Program-made: the position numbers and the translations under genes
Origin: Campylobacterales bacterium
GTDB lineage: Bacteria > Campylobacterota > Campylobacteria > Campylobacterales > QNZT01
Reading direction: 5' to 3'
Assembly: GCA_027023405.1 (NCBI GenBank)
Contig: JALVVN010000019.1
Coordinates: 1-43,174, forward strand
Length of the DNA stretch: 43,174 nucleotides
In this document: in pieces, positions 43,169-43,174 of the stretch
Layout: the number at the start of each line of letters is the position of its first letter
How positions within the stretch are numbered: the first letter of the stretch is position 1
The notes under the pieces: generated by a model
What the model was told of the DNA's origin: nothing
What the model saw: only the letters and a program-made list of their open reading frames with translations
Database searches by the model: none

Positions 43169-43174
43169 ACATAA

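Noticed and set aside
1-43174. CRISPR arrays, tRNA and rRNA genes
   Set aside because: No regularly spaced repeats with spacers, no cloverleaf-like sequences and no rRNA stretches were recognised by eye.

Overview
The window is ordinary, gene-dense chromosome from a member of the Campylobacterota (Epsilonproteobacteria). It is probably a free-living, Sulfurovum/Sulfurimonas-like chemolithotroph rather than a host-adapted Campylobacter or Helicobacter; genus-level placement is inference. The evidence is an HsrA/CosR-type response regulator in the plsY-folB-cosR-fdxB-ppx order, a FlgS-type flagellar kinase, a non-classical succinate dehydrogenase/fumarate reductase with a CCG-domain subunit, a short quinolinate synthase, many TTG/GTG starts, 4-nt stop/start overlaps and signalling kinases with AHQWRQP H-boxes. 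No rRNA, tRNA, CRISPR array or transposase gene was seen.

Layout. (1) 1-9256 holds core metabolism and envelope genes: nadC (partial) and nadA on the minus strand; then plsY-folB, a complete HsrA/CosR two-component pair, fdxB and ppx/gppA on the plus strand; then bamA (-) and tyrA (+). The nadA/plsY gap contains a 160-bp MITE-like element. (2) 9261-15237 holds a PAS-GGDEF-EAL protein (-) and dnaE (+). (3) 15368-18367 holds a lipid-anchored SGNH hydrolase (+), then thiL-truD (-). (4) 18422-28039 is an accessory envelope-signalling island: six putative secreted lipoproteins or outer-membrane proteins on the minus strand surround two paralogous 7TM histidine kinase/OmpR-type regulator pairs arranged tail to tail. 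(5) 28163-33200 holds a DUF309 protein, a Sel1/Hcp-like protein, the three-gene Sdh/Frd operon and a superoxide reductase. (6) 33277-38855 holds a family-4 UDG, a periplasmic protein, a WbaP-type sugar-phosphate transferase, a variant IscU, a ferritin-like protein and psd. (7) 38865-43136, all on the minus strand, holds a hexapeptide acetyltransferase and an operon of a DUF234 protein, flgS, hemH and a CvfB-like protein.

The most interesting system is region 4. Four of its minus-strand promoters share one architecture: 11-bp direct repeats (ACACTTTTT core; one promoter has only a single clear copy) in the -35 region, exactly five bases from a TATAGT-like -10 box. The genes behind these promoters encode lipoproteins and a small beta-barrel, including a family built of repeated ~90-residue units. 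The two regulators encoded in the middle are winged-helix proteins of the type that binds such tandem repeats. I infer a self-contained, duplicated regulon that senses the envelope and controls surface lipoproteins. A single unit of the same kind of protein repeat and one half-site also appear at the SGNH hydrolase gene at 15368, about 3 kb upstream of the island. I know of no description of this system.
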